This document shows positions 37,555 to 47,870 of a stretch of 64,000 nucleotides of DNA, one piece after another (positions within the stretch are counted from its first letter, which is position 1; every line of letters starts with the position of its first letter). The notes under the pieces are model-generated. The model was not told the origin of the DNA and searched no databases. It saw only the letters and a list, made by a program, of their open reading frames with translations. The stretch is from the NCBI RefSeq assembly GCF_027563465.1, contig NZ_JAPFQA010000008.1, positions 173,190 to 237,189 of the forward strand. Reading direction: 5' to 3'. Position numbers and translations under genes: made by a program. Source of the DNA: Mesorhizobium qingshengii. Lineage in GTDB: Bacteria > Pseudomonadota > Alphaproteobacteria > Rhizobiales > Rhizobiaceae.

Positions 37555-37699
37555 GTTCCGAATCGTCGGCCGGAACGGTAGCGAAACACCCGATTTTCGA
37601 CGTTCAGATTGAGCATCGCGACTGGCCGCAACGGGTCATAGGCGTGAATTCGGCCGGGGCGAACGAACTTCCGCTAGAGTGTCCGATCCGGTATGCGCC

Positions 37700-37722
37700 T
37701 AGGGTACCAAGCGTTAGATTTT
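37700..37722 (-). repeat. Right copy of 23-bp inverted repeat bounding the fluoride block
   Basis: On the minus strand this reads like the copy at 27682-27704 with one A/T mismatch. It lies 16 bp beyond the 3' end of the DUF2274 gene of the conjugation region. Confidence 0.8.
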
Positions 37723-37737
37723 CACACTAGGACAGCT

Positions 37738-38025
37738 TCACGCGGAGCCATCGCCTTCGGCACCAGTCCGCGTCGTACTGGTGGCTGGAGACGCCCCTCG
37801 CTGACGGGCACGGCCGGCCTTCGCCTTACGGCTGCGCCAACCGCGGTCCGAACGGACGAAGACTTCCAGCATGTGCGGGATCAGCGCTGCGGTGTCCACG
37901 GGCTCGTATAGCCGGCTGTGTTCGGCTGCATACTGGTCGAGTTCCTCCTTGAGCGGCTCCGGCAGGATGATGGTCATGCGGACGACGCCGACCTTCGGCA
38001 GCCGACCGAGCCTCAGATCCGGCAT
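37738..38025 (-). CDS. DUF2274 protein, second copy
   Basis: This 95-aa protein (MPDLRLGRLPKVGVVRMTII) has the DUF2274 layout: a short beta start, LPEPLKEELDQYAAEHSRLY, then LIPHMLEVFVRSDRGWRSRK and a disordered basic tail. DUF2274 genes commonly end trb operons in ICEs of this type. An AGGAGG-type site precedes the start inside the stop region of the upstream DUF2274 fragment. Function unknown, possibly DNA binding (ribbon-helix-helix-like). Confidence 0.7.
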   Translation of the reverse strand: MPDLRLGRLPKVGVVRMTIILPEPLKEELDQYAAEHSRLYEPVDTAALIPHMLEVFVRSDRGWRSRKAKAGRARQRGASPATSTTRTGAEGDGSA

Positions 38026-38028
38026 GGT

Positions 38029-38175
38029 TCACCTCCTGCGTGTGAGACAAAAGACATGTGGACTGTTCAGGTAATCGGCATAGGCGGTCAGATCACGGTG
38101 CAGTGCCGCAGGGAGTTCCACCACGACCTTGACAGGTTTGTCATCGGCAATCGGCCCCAGTTTCAGCTTGGCCAT
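38029..38175 (-). CDS. Truncated DUF2274 protein
   Basis: This 48-codon frame starts MAKLKLGPIADDKPVKVVVE and follows the trbI stop directly, the standard place of DUF2274 in trb operons. The family sequence stops after about residue 36 (HRDLTAYADYL); the last 12 residues are unrelated and the gene ends where the next DUF2274 gene begins. It looks like a gene cut by recombination, with its 3' part replaced. Confidence 0.6.
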   Translation of the reverse strand: MAKLKLGPIADDKPVKVVVELPAALHRDLTAYADYLNSPHVFCLTRRR

Positions 38176-38176
38176 T

Positions 38177-39420
38177 TCAGCCTCCGTAAGGTTCGAGTAC
38201 GAGATCGCGAGTGACGATTATGCGCACCGGGAATCCCGGTCGGATGGTGAGCGTCGGCGCTATGTTGAGCTGCCGCTGGACGATCTGCTGGCCTGTCTGG
38301 CTGATGCTGTCCGAGGCGCCCTGGCGAAGAGCGCGCATGATGTCGCTCTCCTGGCCCGATGAGCCTGCTTGCGCCCCGATGCTCAGAACCGTGGAAAGCG
38401 CGGCAGCCTTGAACAACTCGCCCCAGTGATAGTCGACGCCGTCCTCCAGGCCAGCATAGCCCTCGGCGTCCGCGCCAGACTCACGTTCCAGAACGATGGA
38501 GCGGCCGTCTGGAAAAATCAGCCTGGTCCAGACCAGCAAAACGCGACGCTGGCCGAAGCCGACATCATTGTCATACTGGCCGATGAGGCGCGTCCCCTGC
38601 GGAATGAGAAGGATGTGGCCGGAGGGGCTGTCATAGACATTCTCCGTGACCTGCGCGGTAATCTGGCCCGGCAGGTCGGAACGAATGCCGGTGATGAGGG
38701 CGGCTGCGATGACCGCGCCCGCCTGCAGGACGTTCTTCGACGCCGGCGCCGCAACACGATCCGACGAGACGGTGCGCTTGTCCGGCGGCTGATTGAGGAA
38801 CGCAAGTTGGCGGTCCTGCGCCGATGGCGTCGCTGGCTGCGGCGCGAGACCAAGGCTGGTGAGGTCGGCTCGCGGCATGGCGTCTGTCGCAGGCTGAGCG
38901 ACCGTCGCGTCACTTGCGGGCCGCGTTTGCGTGGACGCAAACAGACGCGCGGTCCTGGCCGCTTCCAGTTCCTGCTCCCGGCGCTGCTCCTCAGGGTCCG
39001 GTCCCATTGCCGGCGCTCCAATCGCCGAGACGGCGCCGTTTTGCGCATTGAGGATCGGACGGCCGAGATCGCCGGGAAGCGGTGGGCCAAGTTTCGGAAC
39101 GCCCGAATAGTCCTTCGGCAAACCGGCAAGCCCATCCGGCGTCGAACGATTGTTGGTTGAATAAAGCTCCTGCCCCTGGCCCTGTTGGCGGGTCTGAAGC
39201 GCGTAGATCAGTGCCCCGCCAACGCCGAGGCTTGCGGCAAGCCCCAATCCGGCCAGGACCTTGCGGGACAGACGCGTCACGCGCGGTGGCTCGGCGCGCA
39301 GCCGCATGGCCGCGGCCGGCTCACCTGTCAACGGCCGGGCGTCATCCTCGACCGGTGCCTCCGGCCGGGCGTCATTCGCCGGCCCCCGGCCTTCTTCCTT
39401 CCCGGGACCCATCTTGTCGC

Positions 39421-39424
<4 letters not shown>
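38177..39424 (-). CDS. trbI: Conjugal transfer protein TrbI (VirB10 family)
   Basis: This 415-aa protein has a single N-terminal membrane helix (about 58-76, VLAGLGLAASLGVGGALIYAL), a proline-rich periplasmic region and the conserved C-terminal VirB10 domain (TGIRSDLPGQITAQVTENVY, LLIPQGTRLIGQYD, PTLTIRPGFPVRIIVTRDL). It links the inner-membrane energy parts to the outer-membrane core of the secretion channel. ATGA overlap with trbG. Confidence 0.95.
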
Positions 39425-40556
<1,132 letters not shown>

Positions 40557-40560
<4 letters not shown>

Positions 40561-41240
40561 TGTCCAAGCTCCTTCGACCAGTTGATGGCGTTGATGTAGA
40601 TGCCGAGCGGGTTCTTCCTCAGCGCGTCGGCGTCACGCGGGGGCTGCACGACAATTGTGAGGATCGCAGACCAACGCTCCGTGGAAGCGAGGGAACCGTC
40701 CTGATAGCGGCGTTCGACCCAGGCGATGCGGAAGCTCACCGGCGATGCGCGGATGACCGACGACACGTCGACGGCGACCTGTTGTTTGCCGACCTTGGTG
40801 AACGGGTCATTGGCGCGCGCATAGTCGTTGAGAGCAAGCGCCCCGCCCTGCGTTGCGAAGTCATAGGCGCGCAGCCAGTTCTGCCGCACGATGACCGGAT
40901 CGGCGGGGATCGACCTCACCTGTTCGATGAAATGCGCCAGGTAGAAGGCGATCTGCGGATCGTTTGGCTGATAGTCGCCGACCGCGGGGGCGACAGCCTG
41001 CGCCTGGCCGAGACGATCGACCTGCACCACCCACGGCACGATCGAGCCGTTGGCGGATTGCCAGACGAGCGCGGCGGAGAACCCGGCGGCGAGAGCCAGG
41101 CAACCGAAGGCCATGTAACGCCAGTTGCGCGCCTGCACGCGAGCGGAACCGATGCGATCGTCCCAGACCTGGGCAGCGCGCTGGTAGGGCGTCTCGGGTT
41201 GAGGGGATTTGCCGTAGTGCGTGGACGGTCGTTTGAACAT
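40557..41240 (-). CDS. trbF: Conjugal transfer protein TrbF (VirB8 family)
   Basis: This 227-aa inner-membrane protein has one N-terminal helix (about 44-62) and the VirB8 periplasmic domain (YQPNDPQIAFYLAHFIEQVR, NWLRAYDFATQGG, SFRIAWVERRYQDG). It serves as an assembly factor of the transfer channel. It lies between trbL and trbG with a 2-bp gap and a 4-bp overlap. Confidence 0.95.
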
Positions 41241-41242
41241 GC

Positions 41243-42604
41243 TCAGTCTCTTTCAGAGAGGTTGATCGAGGAGCCGCCGCCATGGCTGTCGCCACTGCGA
41301 ACGGCGTGGGCGGCGGCCTGGACGCCATGGGTCATCTGTTGCGAGCGCTTCATGCGCTTCGCCCAGGCGGGCTGACTTTCGGTTGCGGAGGACGCGAAGG
41401 GAGCGGAGCCGGCTTCGGCGACGTTCGCGCCGATCGTGCCAGCGGTGGAAGATCCACCCGTCGTCTCGAAGGCAGCGCGAGCGCCCAACTGGTAGCTGTG
41501 CTTCATGCTGCCTGCCGCATTATTGGCCGCGCGCTTCAGCGGTGAGATGGCGCCCTGGGCGCCAGCGTTGATGACACCGCCGAGCCCGGATGCGACGCCG
41601 GAAAAACCAGACTGTCCGGCCGCGCCGAGATTGTAGGCTGTGGATGCCCTGCCCGCAGTCGCGGCACCGCCACGGGCCGCCGCTGCAGCACCGCCGCTGA
41701 CAGCCGCGCCGCCGGACATGACGGCGCCGGCAGCCGCGGCGCCCACTGCTGCCATGCCACCGGCGGCAAGCCCGGTACCGACAGCCGCTCCCGCGCCGAG
41801 CTGCGGGCCGCCGGAGACGAGACCGTTGGCAATGCCCGGTCCAAAGATGCCAAGGCCGAGCAGCGACAGCGCTGCCAGCACGATCGCCATGGCATCGTCG
41901 ATCGACGGCGTGTTGCCGTTGAAACCTGCGGTGAACTCGGAAAAGAGGGTCGAACCGATGCCGATGATGACGGCGAGCACCAGCACCTTGATGCCGGACG
42001 AGATGACGTTGCCAAGCACGCGCTCGGCCATGAAGGCGGATTTGCCGAACAGGCCGAAGGGGATCAGCACGAAACCGGCGAGCGTCGTCAGCTTGAACTC
42101 GATCAGCGTGACGAAGAGCTGGATCGCCAGGATGAAGAAGGCCAGCAGCACCAGCGCCCAGGCGAAGAACATGCAGGCGATCTGGATGAAGTTCTCGAAG
42201 AAGGACCAATAGCCCATCAGGTTCGAGATCGAGTCCAGCAACGGCCGGCCGGCGTCGAGCCCGGTCTGCGCCACCTTGCCCGGGCGCATGAGATCGTTGA
42301 CGGTAAAACCCGTACCCGAGGCCTTCAGGCCAAGCCCAGCGAAGCTTTCGAAGACGATGCGGGCGAGATTGTTCCAGTTGGAGATGAGATAGGCAAAAAC
42401 GCCGACGAACAGGGTCTTCTTAACGAGGCGCGCCATGATGTCGTCGTCCGCGCCCCAGGACCAGAAGAGCGCAGCCAACGTCACGTCAATGACGATCAGG
42501 GTTGTGGCGATGAAGCCGACCTCGCCGCCGAGCAGGCCGAAGCCGCTGTCTATGTAGCGCGTGAAGACTTCGAGGAAATGGTCAATGACGCCCATGCCGC
42601 CCAT
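41243..42604 (-). CDS. trbL: Conjugal transfer protein TrbL (VirB6 family)
   Basis: This 453-aa polytopic membrane protein has five or more helices in the first 290 residues (VGFIATTLIVIDVTLAALFW and following) and a long, low-complexity Gly/Ala/Ser-rich C-terminal part, as usual for TrbL. The extreme start may be at the first or the fourth codon (MGGM). It is a core channel component of the inner membrane. Confidence 0.93.
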   Translation of the reverse strand: MGGMGVIDHFLEVFTRYIDSGFGLLGGEVGFIATTLIVIDVTLAALFWSWGADDDIMARLVKKTLFVGVFAYLISNWNNLARIVFESFAGLGLKASGTGFTVNDLMRPGKVAQTGLDAGRPLLDSISNLMGYWSFFENFIQIACMFFAWALVLLAFFILAIQLFVTLIEFKLTTLAGFVLIPFGLFGKSAFMAERVLGNVISSGIKVLVLAVIIGIGSTLFSEFTAGFNGNTPSIDDAMAIVLAALSLLGLGIFGPGIANGLVSGGPQLGAGAAVGTGLAAGGMAAVGAAAAGAVMSGGAAVSGGAAAAARGGAATAGRASTAYNLGAAGQSGFSGVASGLGGVINAGAQGAISPLKRAANNAAGSMKHSYQLGARAAFETTGGSSTAGTIGANVAEAGSAPFASSATESQPAWAKRMKRSQQMTHGVQAAAHAVRSGDSHGGGSSINLSERD

Positions 42605-42605
42605 G

Positions 42606-42995
42606 TCAGCGAACCTCCGGCCGGGGCGGCTCGACCTGCATCGCGGGAGCGGTCACATCCGTCCCCTGCCCTTTTTTCCGGTCGGCTGACGCCGCTACGT
42701 TCGGAAACAGCGTTGTCGGCGCTACCGGAGCAGGCGCGGTAGCCGAGCCACGTTGACCGAGAAACCGGTGCCGGCTGTCTGCCCACGCCTTCAGACAACC
42801 GGGATCGCGAGGACCGGCCTCGCCGATCCCGGAACAGCGGCGCAATTCGGCCGCAAGTGGGTCTTGTGACGCGATGGAACGGTCCCGTGTCGCCAGGGCG
42901 TCAGGCTCATCGTCCTTGCTCTCGATCGCGGTCACTGTCAAAGCGACCGCGATGAAGACGACCGCACTGACACGAGCGAGGATCTTGCCATCCAT
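42606..42995 (-). CDS. trbK: Putative entry exclusion protein TrbK-alt
   Basis: The start at 42995 (MDGKILARVSAVVFIAVAL) places the single N-terminal helix at the beginning and leaves 10 bp to the trbJ stop; starts further upstream overlap trbJ. The 129-aa product has the DDEPDALATRD and RCSGIGEAGPRDPGCLKAW motifs of the alternative TrbK family in trb operons. It probably blocks redundant transfer into cells that already carry the element. Confidence 0.85.
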   Translation of the reverse strand: MDGKILARVSAVVFIAVALTVTAIESKDDEPDALATRDRSIASQDPLAAELRRCSGIGEAGPRDPGCLKAWADSRHRFLGQRGSATAPAPVAPTTLFPNVAASADRKKGQGTDVTAPAMQVEPPRPEVR

Positions 42996-43005
42996 CGCGC
43001 CGGCC

Positions 43006-43764
43006 TCAGTTCTTGCCATAGAACATCTGCGCACTGCCGGGCTGGTAGCCCGAGCCCTGCGTCAGGAAGCGGCGGCGCTGCTCGCGGCCCTGGTCGGCGG
43101 CGGTGGCCTGCTCGGCCGATTGCAACGCCTGCGCCCGACCGTTCGCGGCAACGACAGCGGTGAGATCGGCGAGTTGCTGCGCCTGAAGCGCGAGGAGCTG
43201 GTTGCCGGCCTGTGTTGCCTGAAGCGCGCCGGTCGCACCCTGGCTCTGGCCGACCAGCGCCGACATCTCACTGCGATTGGTGTCGATGTTGCCGACGACG
43301 CCCGCCTGCACACGCATGGCATCCTGAAGGCCACCAACCGTGTTGCCCCAGCGCGAGCGCGCGTCAGTGACGAGTTGCTGATCTGAAGCCGACAGCGAGA
43401 CGTTGCCGTATTTCTGCTGGAAGGCCTGATCGATCTGCTGGACGTCATAGGCAACGTTCTGCGCTTGACCGAGCAATTGCTGCGTACGCTGCACGGACTG
43501 CTGGAGCTGTTGCAGCGAGGAGAATGGCAGGCTTGCGAGATTACGGGCCTGGTTGATGAGCATCTGCGCTTCATTCTGAAGCGAGGTGATCTGGTTGGTG
43601 ATCTGCTCAAGCGAGCGCGCTGCCGTCAGGACGTTTTGCGAATAGTTCGAGGGATCGAAAACGATGAAGGCGTGTGCCGGCGTCGCCAGCATCGGCGAGA
43701 GCGCGGCGGGAGCGGCAAGCAGGGCGGCGACGAACCGCATGGCAAGTGAACGGCGCATTTTCAT
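43006..43764 (-). CDS. trbJ: Conjugal transfer protein TrbJ (VirB5 family)
   Basis: This 252-aa protein has a cleavable signal peptide (MRFVAALLAAPAALSPMLA, cleavage after AHA near residue 32), then FIVFDPSNYSQNVLTA and a long glutamine-rich coiled-coil, as in TrbJ. It is a periplasmic or pilus-tip component. It overlaps trbE by 4 bp. Confidence 0.94.
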   Translation of the reverse strand: MKMRRSLAMRFVAALLAAPAALSPMLATPAHAFIVFDPSNYSQNVLTAARSLEQITNQITSLQNEAQMLINQARNLASLPFSSLQQLQQSVQRTQQLLGQAQNVAYDVQQIDQAFQQKYGNVSLSASDQQLVTDARSRWGNTVGGLQDAMRVQAGVVGNIDTNRSEMSALVGQSQGATGALQATQAGNQLLALQAQQLADLTAVVAANGRAQALQSAEQATAADQGREQRRRFLTQGSGYQPGSAQMFYGKN

Positions 43765-46214
43765 GGGGACTTCTCCTTGTTGGTGAGGGCGGGGCTGGTT
43801 AGGGCGGGAACGAGTTCAGCGGCCCAGGCGACGCCACGGTGGTTGAGCCAGGCAGCGAGGAAACCGTCGCGGCCATGCTCGGAGACGATGCCGGCGATCG
43901 CGGCCTGGTCGGTCTTCGCGGATACAGCGCAGAGCGCGAGCGCCACATCCGACAAGCCGAGCTCGAACAGCCGGTTGCCACGACGGGACTGGCAGTAGTA
44001 GTCGCGCTTCGGCATCGCCCGGGCGATGATCTCGATCTGCCGGTCGTTGAGGCCGAAGCGGCGATAGATCGCCGTGATCTGCGGCTCGATGGCGCGCTCG
44101 TTCGGGAGGAGAAGCCGGGTCTGGCAGCTTTCGATGATCGCGGGCGCGATTGCCGAACCATCGATGTCGCTCAGCGACTGCGTGGCGAAGATGACACTGG
44201 CGTTCTTCTTGCGCAGCGTCTTCAGCCATTCGCGGAGCTGGCCGGCAAAACCCTCATCATCCAGCGCAAGCCAGCCTTCGTCGATGATGAGAAGGGTTGG
44301 CGAGCCATCGAGCCGGTCCTCGATGCGATGGAAGAGATAGGACAGGACCGCGGGCGCAGCACCCGTTCCGATCAGCCCTTCGGTTTCGAATGCCTGGACC
44401 GACGCCGATCCGAGATGCTCGCGCTCGGCATCGAGCAACCGGCCGTAGGGACCCCCGACGCAATAGGGGCGCAATGCCTGCTTGAGATCGTTTGATTGAA
44501 GCAGCACGACCAGACCGGTGATGGTGCGCTCCTCGACAGGCGCGGACGCCAGAGAGCTCAACGCCGTCCAGATATGCTCCTTGACCTCAGGGGTGATCGT
44601 CACATTCTCGCGCGTCAGGATCGCCACGATCCAGTCGGCGGCCCAGGCTCGCTCGGGGACATCATGAATGCGGGCGAACGGCTGAAGGCTGACGCTGTCG
44701 ATCGCCCCATCGCTGAGATCGCCGCCGAGATCGTGCCAGTCGCCGCCCATGGCGAGTGCCGCCGCGCGGATCGAGCCGCCGAAATCGAAGGCGAAAACCT
44801 GTGATCCCGCATAGCGGCGGAACTGCAGCGCCATCAGCGCCAGCAGCACGGACTTGCCGGCGCCGGTCGGGCCGACGATCAGTGTATGGCCGACGTCGCC
44901 GACGTGTAGCGAAAGCCGGAACGGGGTCGAGCCTTCGGTCTTGCCGAAGAGCAGAGGGGGCGCTGCAAAATGCTCGTCGCGCACCTCGCCCGCCCACACC
45001 GCGGAAAGCGGGATGATGTGGGCGAGATTAAGGGTGGAGATGGGAGGTTGACGGACGTTGGCGTAAACATGACCCGGCAGGCTGCCGAGCCAGGCGTCGA
45101 CGGCGTTGATGGTTTCGATCATTGCCGTGAAATCGCGGCCCTGGATGACCTTTTCGACCCGGCGCAGTTTTTCGTCGGCGATGCCGGGATCATCGTCCCA
45201 CACCGTCACCGTCGCGGTGACATAGGCCATGCCGGCATAGTCGGCACCGAGTTCCTGCAGTGCCATGTCGGCGTCGGCGGCCTTGTTTGCGGCGTCGGTG
45301 TCCACGAGGACGGACGCCTCGTTGGTCATCACCTCCTTGAGGATCGCGGCGACCGATTTGCGCTTGGCGAACCATTGACGCCGGATCTTTGTCAGCAGCC
45401 TGGTCGCATCGGTCTTGTCGAGCAGGATCGCGCGCGTCGACCAGCGATACGGAAAGGCCAGTCGGTTCAGTTCGTCGAGCAGACCCGGCGTGGTCGCCGT
45501 CGGGAAACCCGTGACCGTGAGAATGCGCAGATGCGCCGCGCCAAGCCGCGGCTCAAGCCCGCCGGTCAGCGGCTGGTCAGCCAGCATGGCATCGAGATAC
45601 ATCGGCGTTTCGGGAACGCGGACACGGTGACGATTGGTCGAGACGCAGCCATGCAGGTAAGTCAGCGTCTCGGCGTCATCGAGCCAGCGGCACTCCGGCA
45701 TGAAGGCTTCGACAAGGCGCAGGACGCGGTCGCTGCGATCGGCGAATCCGGTCAGCACCGCGTTGGGGTCGAGCCCCTTGTTCTCTCGGCCTTCGTAGAG
45801 CCAGCTTTCCGCTCGCGCGGTGTCTTCGGCGGGCGCAAGATAGGTGAGCGTCAGGAAGTAGCTGGACTCGAAATGCGCGCCGGCCTCTTCAAAGCCCGCC
45901 TTTCGCTCCGCATCGACCAGCGTGGAGGCCGCATCCGGAAAGTGGCTGTCGGGATAGCGGGTCGAGGCATGGCGCTGCGCCTCCACGAAGATCGCCCAGC
46001 CGGAGCCGAGGCGGCGCAAGGCATTGTTGAGCCGGCCGGCGACGGCGACCAGTTCGGCCGGCACGGCGCTGTCGAGATCGGGACCGCGAAAGCGCGCGGT
46101 GCGCTGGAAGCTGCCGTCCTTGTTTAAGATGATGCCGGCGCCGACCAATGCCACCCAGGGCAGGAAGTCAGCGAGCCGGCTGCTACGATTACGATATTCG
46201 GCAAGATTCATCAT
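43761..46214 (-). CDS. trbE: Conjugal transfer ATPase TrbE (VirB4 family)
   Basis: This 817-aa cytoplasmic ATPase has Walker A GPTGAGKSVLL (about 448-458), Walker B-type PTLLIIDEGWLALDD and the downstream VIFATQSLSDIDGSAIAPAI motif. The N-terminal half is the CagE/TrbE domain. It powers channel assembly and substrate transfer. Full length for the family. Confidence 0.96.
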   Translation of the reverse strand: MMNLAEYRNRSSRLADFLPWVALVGAGIILNKDGSFQRTARFRGPDLDSAVPAELVAVAGRLNNALRRLGSGWAIFVEAQRHASTRYPDSHFPDAASTLVDAERKAGFEEAGAHFESSYFLTLTYLAPAEDTARAESWLYEGRENKGLDPNAVLTGFADRSDRVLRLVEAFMPECRWLDDAETLTYLHGCVSTNRHRVRVPETPMYLDAMLADQPLTGGLEPRLGAAHLRILTVTGFPTATTPGLLDELNRLAFPYRWSTRAILLDKTDATRLLTKIRRQWFAKRKSVAAILKEVMTNEASVLVDTDAANKAADADMALQELGADYAGMAYVTATVTVWDDDPGIADEKLRRVEKVIQGRDFTAMIETINAVDAWLGSLPGHVYANVRQPPISTLNLAHIIPLSAVWAGEVRDEHFAAPPLLFGKTEGSTPFRLSLHVGDVGHTLIVGPTGAGKSVLLALMALQFRRYAGSQVFAFDFGGSIRAAALAMGGDWHDLGGDLSDGAIDSVSLQPFARIHDVPERAWAADWIVAILTRENVTITPEVKEHIWTALSSLASAPVEERTITGLVVLLQSNDLKQALRPYCVGGPYGRLLDAEREHLGSASVQAFETEGLIGTGAAPAVLSYLFHRIEDRLDGSPTLLIIDEGWLALDDEGFAGQLREWLKTLRKKNASVIFATQSLSDIDGSAIAPAIIESCQTRLLLPNERAIEPQITAIYRRFGLNDRQIEIIARAMPKRDYYCQSRRGNRLFELGLSDVALALCAVSAKTDQAAIAGIVSEHGRDGFLAAWLNHRGVAWAAELVPALTSPALTNKEKSP

Positions 46215-46228
46215 CCGATGGCCCCCCC

Positions 46229-46525
46229 TCAGACCGTGAGATGCGCCGGGATGCGCAGATGACGGCGAACGACGTCGACGAAAAGCGGATCGCGCTTGGC
46301 GGCCCAGACGGCGGCAACATGGCCGATCGCCCAGATTGCGAGGCCGACGAGCCAGAGACGCAGTCCCAGCCCCACGGCGCCGGCGAGAGTCCCGTTCATG
46401 ATCGCAATGGCGCGCGGGGCGCCACCGAGCAGGATCGGCTCGGTCAGCGCCCGGTGCACGAGGACCGCATAACCCGGCACTGCGTAGTCCGGCATTGACA
46501 CGCTCTGTTCGACCGACCCCGCCAT
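46229..46525 (-). CDS. trbD: Conjugal transfer protein TrbD (VirB3 family)
   Basis: This 98-aa protein (MAGSVEQSVSMPDYAVPGYA) has the family motif YAVLVHRALTEPILLGGAPR and a hydrophobic pair of helices (about 40-76). The longer frame that continues upstream to 47014 lies over trbC and trbB and is a shadow. The start ATG shares a base with the trbC stop (TGATG). Confidence 0.9.
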   Translation of the reverse strand: MAGSVEQSVSMPDYAVPGYAVLVHRALTEPILLGGAPRAIAIMNGTLAGAVGLGLRLWLVGLAIWAIGHVAAVWAAKRDPLFVDVVRRHLRIPAHLTV

Positions 46526-46857
46526 CAGATCAGCGCTCCGCCGCCGAACGAGAAGAACGAAAGGAAGAAGCTCGACGCCGCGAAGGCGATGGACAGGCCG
46601 AACACGATCTGGATGAGCCGGCGGAAGCCGCCCGACGTGTCGCCGAAGGCGAGCGTCAGGCCGGTGACGATGATGATAATCACCGCCATGATCTTGGCGA
46701 CGGGGCCTTCGATCGACTGGAGGATCTGTTGCAGCGGCTGTTCCCACGGCATCGACGAGCCGGAGGCATGGGCGGGCGCGGCCATGGCCAGGAAGAGCGT
46801 GGCAACGGAAACGGTGATGGCACGACGATGGGGCGCAAGGCGCAGGCGTTGGATCAC
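46525..46857 (-). CDS. trbC: Conjugal transfer pilin TrbC (VirB2 family)
   Basis: This 110-aa protein has a signal peptide (ITVSVATLFLAMAAPAHA, cleavage near residue 31) and two hydrophobic helices (about 54-72 and 84-104), the form of a cyclic or processed conjugative pilin. It overlaps trbB by 4 bp. Confidence 0.92.
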   Translation of the reverse strand: MIQRLRLAPHRRAITVSVATLFLAMAAPAHASGSSMPWEQPLQQILQSIEGPVAKIMAVIIIIVTGLTLAFGDTSGGFRRLIQIVFGLSIAFAASSFFLSFFSFGGGALI

Positions 46858-47870
46858 GGATTTTCTCCTTCAGGGCTTTGGATGGGCAAGGTCGGGCTGT
46901 CGTCGCCCTCAAGGACGGCTGGCGCGACCCGGTAATCGCCGTCCGGGCGAAGGCCATCGACACGGGCGAGTTCGGACAGCCGGCGCGCGGATCCGCGGCC
47001 GGAAAGGACGGCAACCAGATCGATCGTTTCGGCGATCAGCGCGCGCGGGACGGTGACGACGGCTTCCTGGATGAGCTGTTCCATGCGGCGGAGCGCGCCA
47101 ATGGCGCTGCCGGCGTGGATCGTGCCGAGGCCGCCGGGGTGGCCGGTGCCCCAGGCCTTGAGCAGTTCGAGCGCCTCGGCCCCGCGCACCTCGCCGACCG
47201 GAATGCGGTCGGGGCGCAAGCGCAGCGATGAGCGAACAAGATCAGATAGAGACGCGACGCCGTCTTTCGTTCGCATCGCAACGAGATTTGGCGCGGCGCA
47301 TTGCAGCTCGCGCGTATCCTCGATGATGACGACGCGATCGGTGGTCTTGGCCACTTCAGCGAGCAGCGCGTTGATCAGCGTGGTTTTGCCTGTGGATGTG
47401 CCGCCAGCGACGAGAATGTTCGCGCGACTGGCAACGCCCTGGCGCAGCGCGTCCGCCTGCTGCGTCGACATGATTCCGGTCGCGACATAATCTTCGAGGG
47501 TGAAGATGGCGACGGCGGGCTTGCGGATCGCGAAGGCGGGCGCCGCGACGACGGGAGGAAGAAGCCCCTCGAACCGCTCGCCCGTCTCGGGCAGCTCGGC
47601 CGAGACGCGCGGGGCACCGGCATGGACTTCGGCACCGACATGATGAGCAACGAGGCGAACGATGCGCTCGCCGTCCGCTGCCGACAAACGTTCGCCGGTA
47701 TCGGACAACCCCTCGGACAGGCGGTCGATCCACAAACGCCCATCGGGGTTGAGCATCACTTCGATGACGCCCGCATCGCCGAGATAGCTCGCGATCGCAG
47801 GTCCGAGCGCCGTGCGCAACATGCGTGCACCGCGCGCGAGACCTTCTGAATTGTGAGGCGAAGCTGCCAT
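46854..47870 (-). CDS. trbB: Conjugal transfer ATPase TrbB (VirB11 family)
   Basis: This 338-aa protein has Walker A GGTSTGKTTL (about 156-165), an Asp box VVIIEDTRELQ (180-190) and a Walker B/His region PVGEVRGAEALELLKAWGTG with GGLGTIHAGSA. It is a hexameric traffic ATPase and the first gene of the trb operon. Its start is separated from the CopG-like gene by a 2-kb insertion. Confidence 0.96.
   Translation of the reverse strand: MAASPHNSEGLARGARMLRTALGPAIASYLGDAGVIEVMLNPDGRLWIDRLSEGLSDTGERLSAADGERIVRLVAHHVGAEVHAGAPRVSAELPETGERFEGLLPPVVAAPAFAIRKPAVAIFTLEDYVATGIMSTQQADALRQGVASRANILVAGGTSTGKTTLINALLAEVAKTTDRVVIIEDTRELQCAAPNLVAMRTKDGVASLSDLVRSSLRLRPDRIPVGEVRGAEALELLKAWGTGHPGGLGTIHAGSAIGALRRMEQLIQEAVVTVPRALIAETIDLVAVLSGRGSARRLSELARVDGLRPDGDYRVAPAVLEGDDSPTLPIQSPEGENP

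Larger units (their letters stand above)
27682..37722. mobile_element. Putative 10-kb mobile block carrying ChrB-like and fluoride-resistance genes
   Basis: The block is bounded by a nearly perfect 23-bp inverted repeat. Its left edge abuts a decayed recombinase trio and its right edge abuts the 3' end of the conjugation operon, where a DUF2274 gene is truncated. Gene content (metal and fluoride resistance) is unrelated to either flank. Mobility is inference; no intact recombinase is inside and no target duplication was identified. Confidence 0.4.

Noticed and set aside
46526..47014. N-terminal extension of the TrbD frame
   Set aside because: It overlaps trbC and trbB out of frame; TrbD of normal length starts at 46525.
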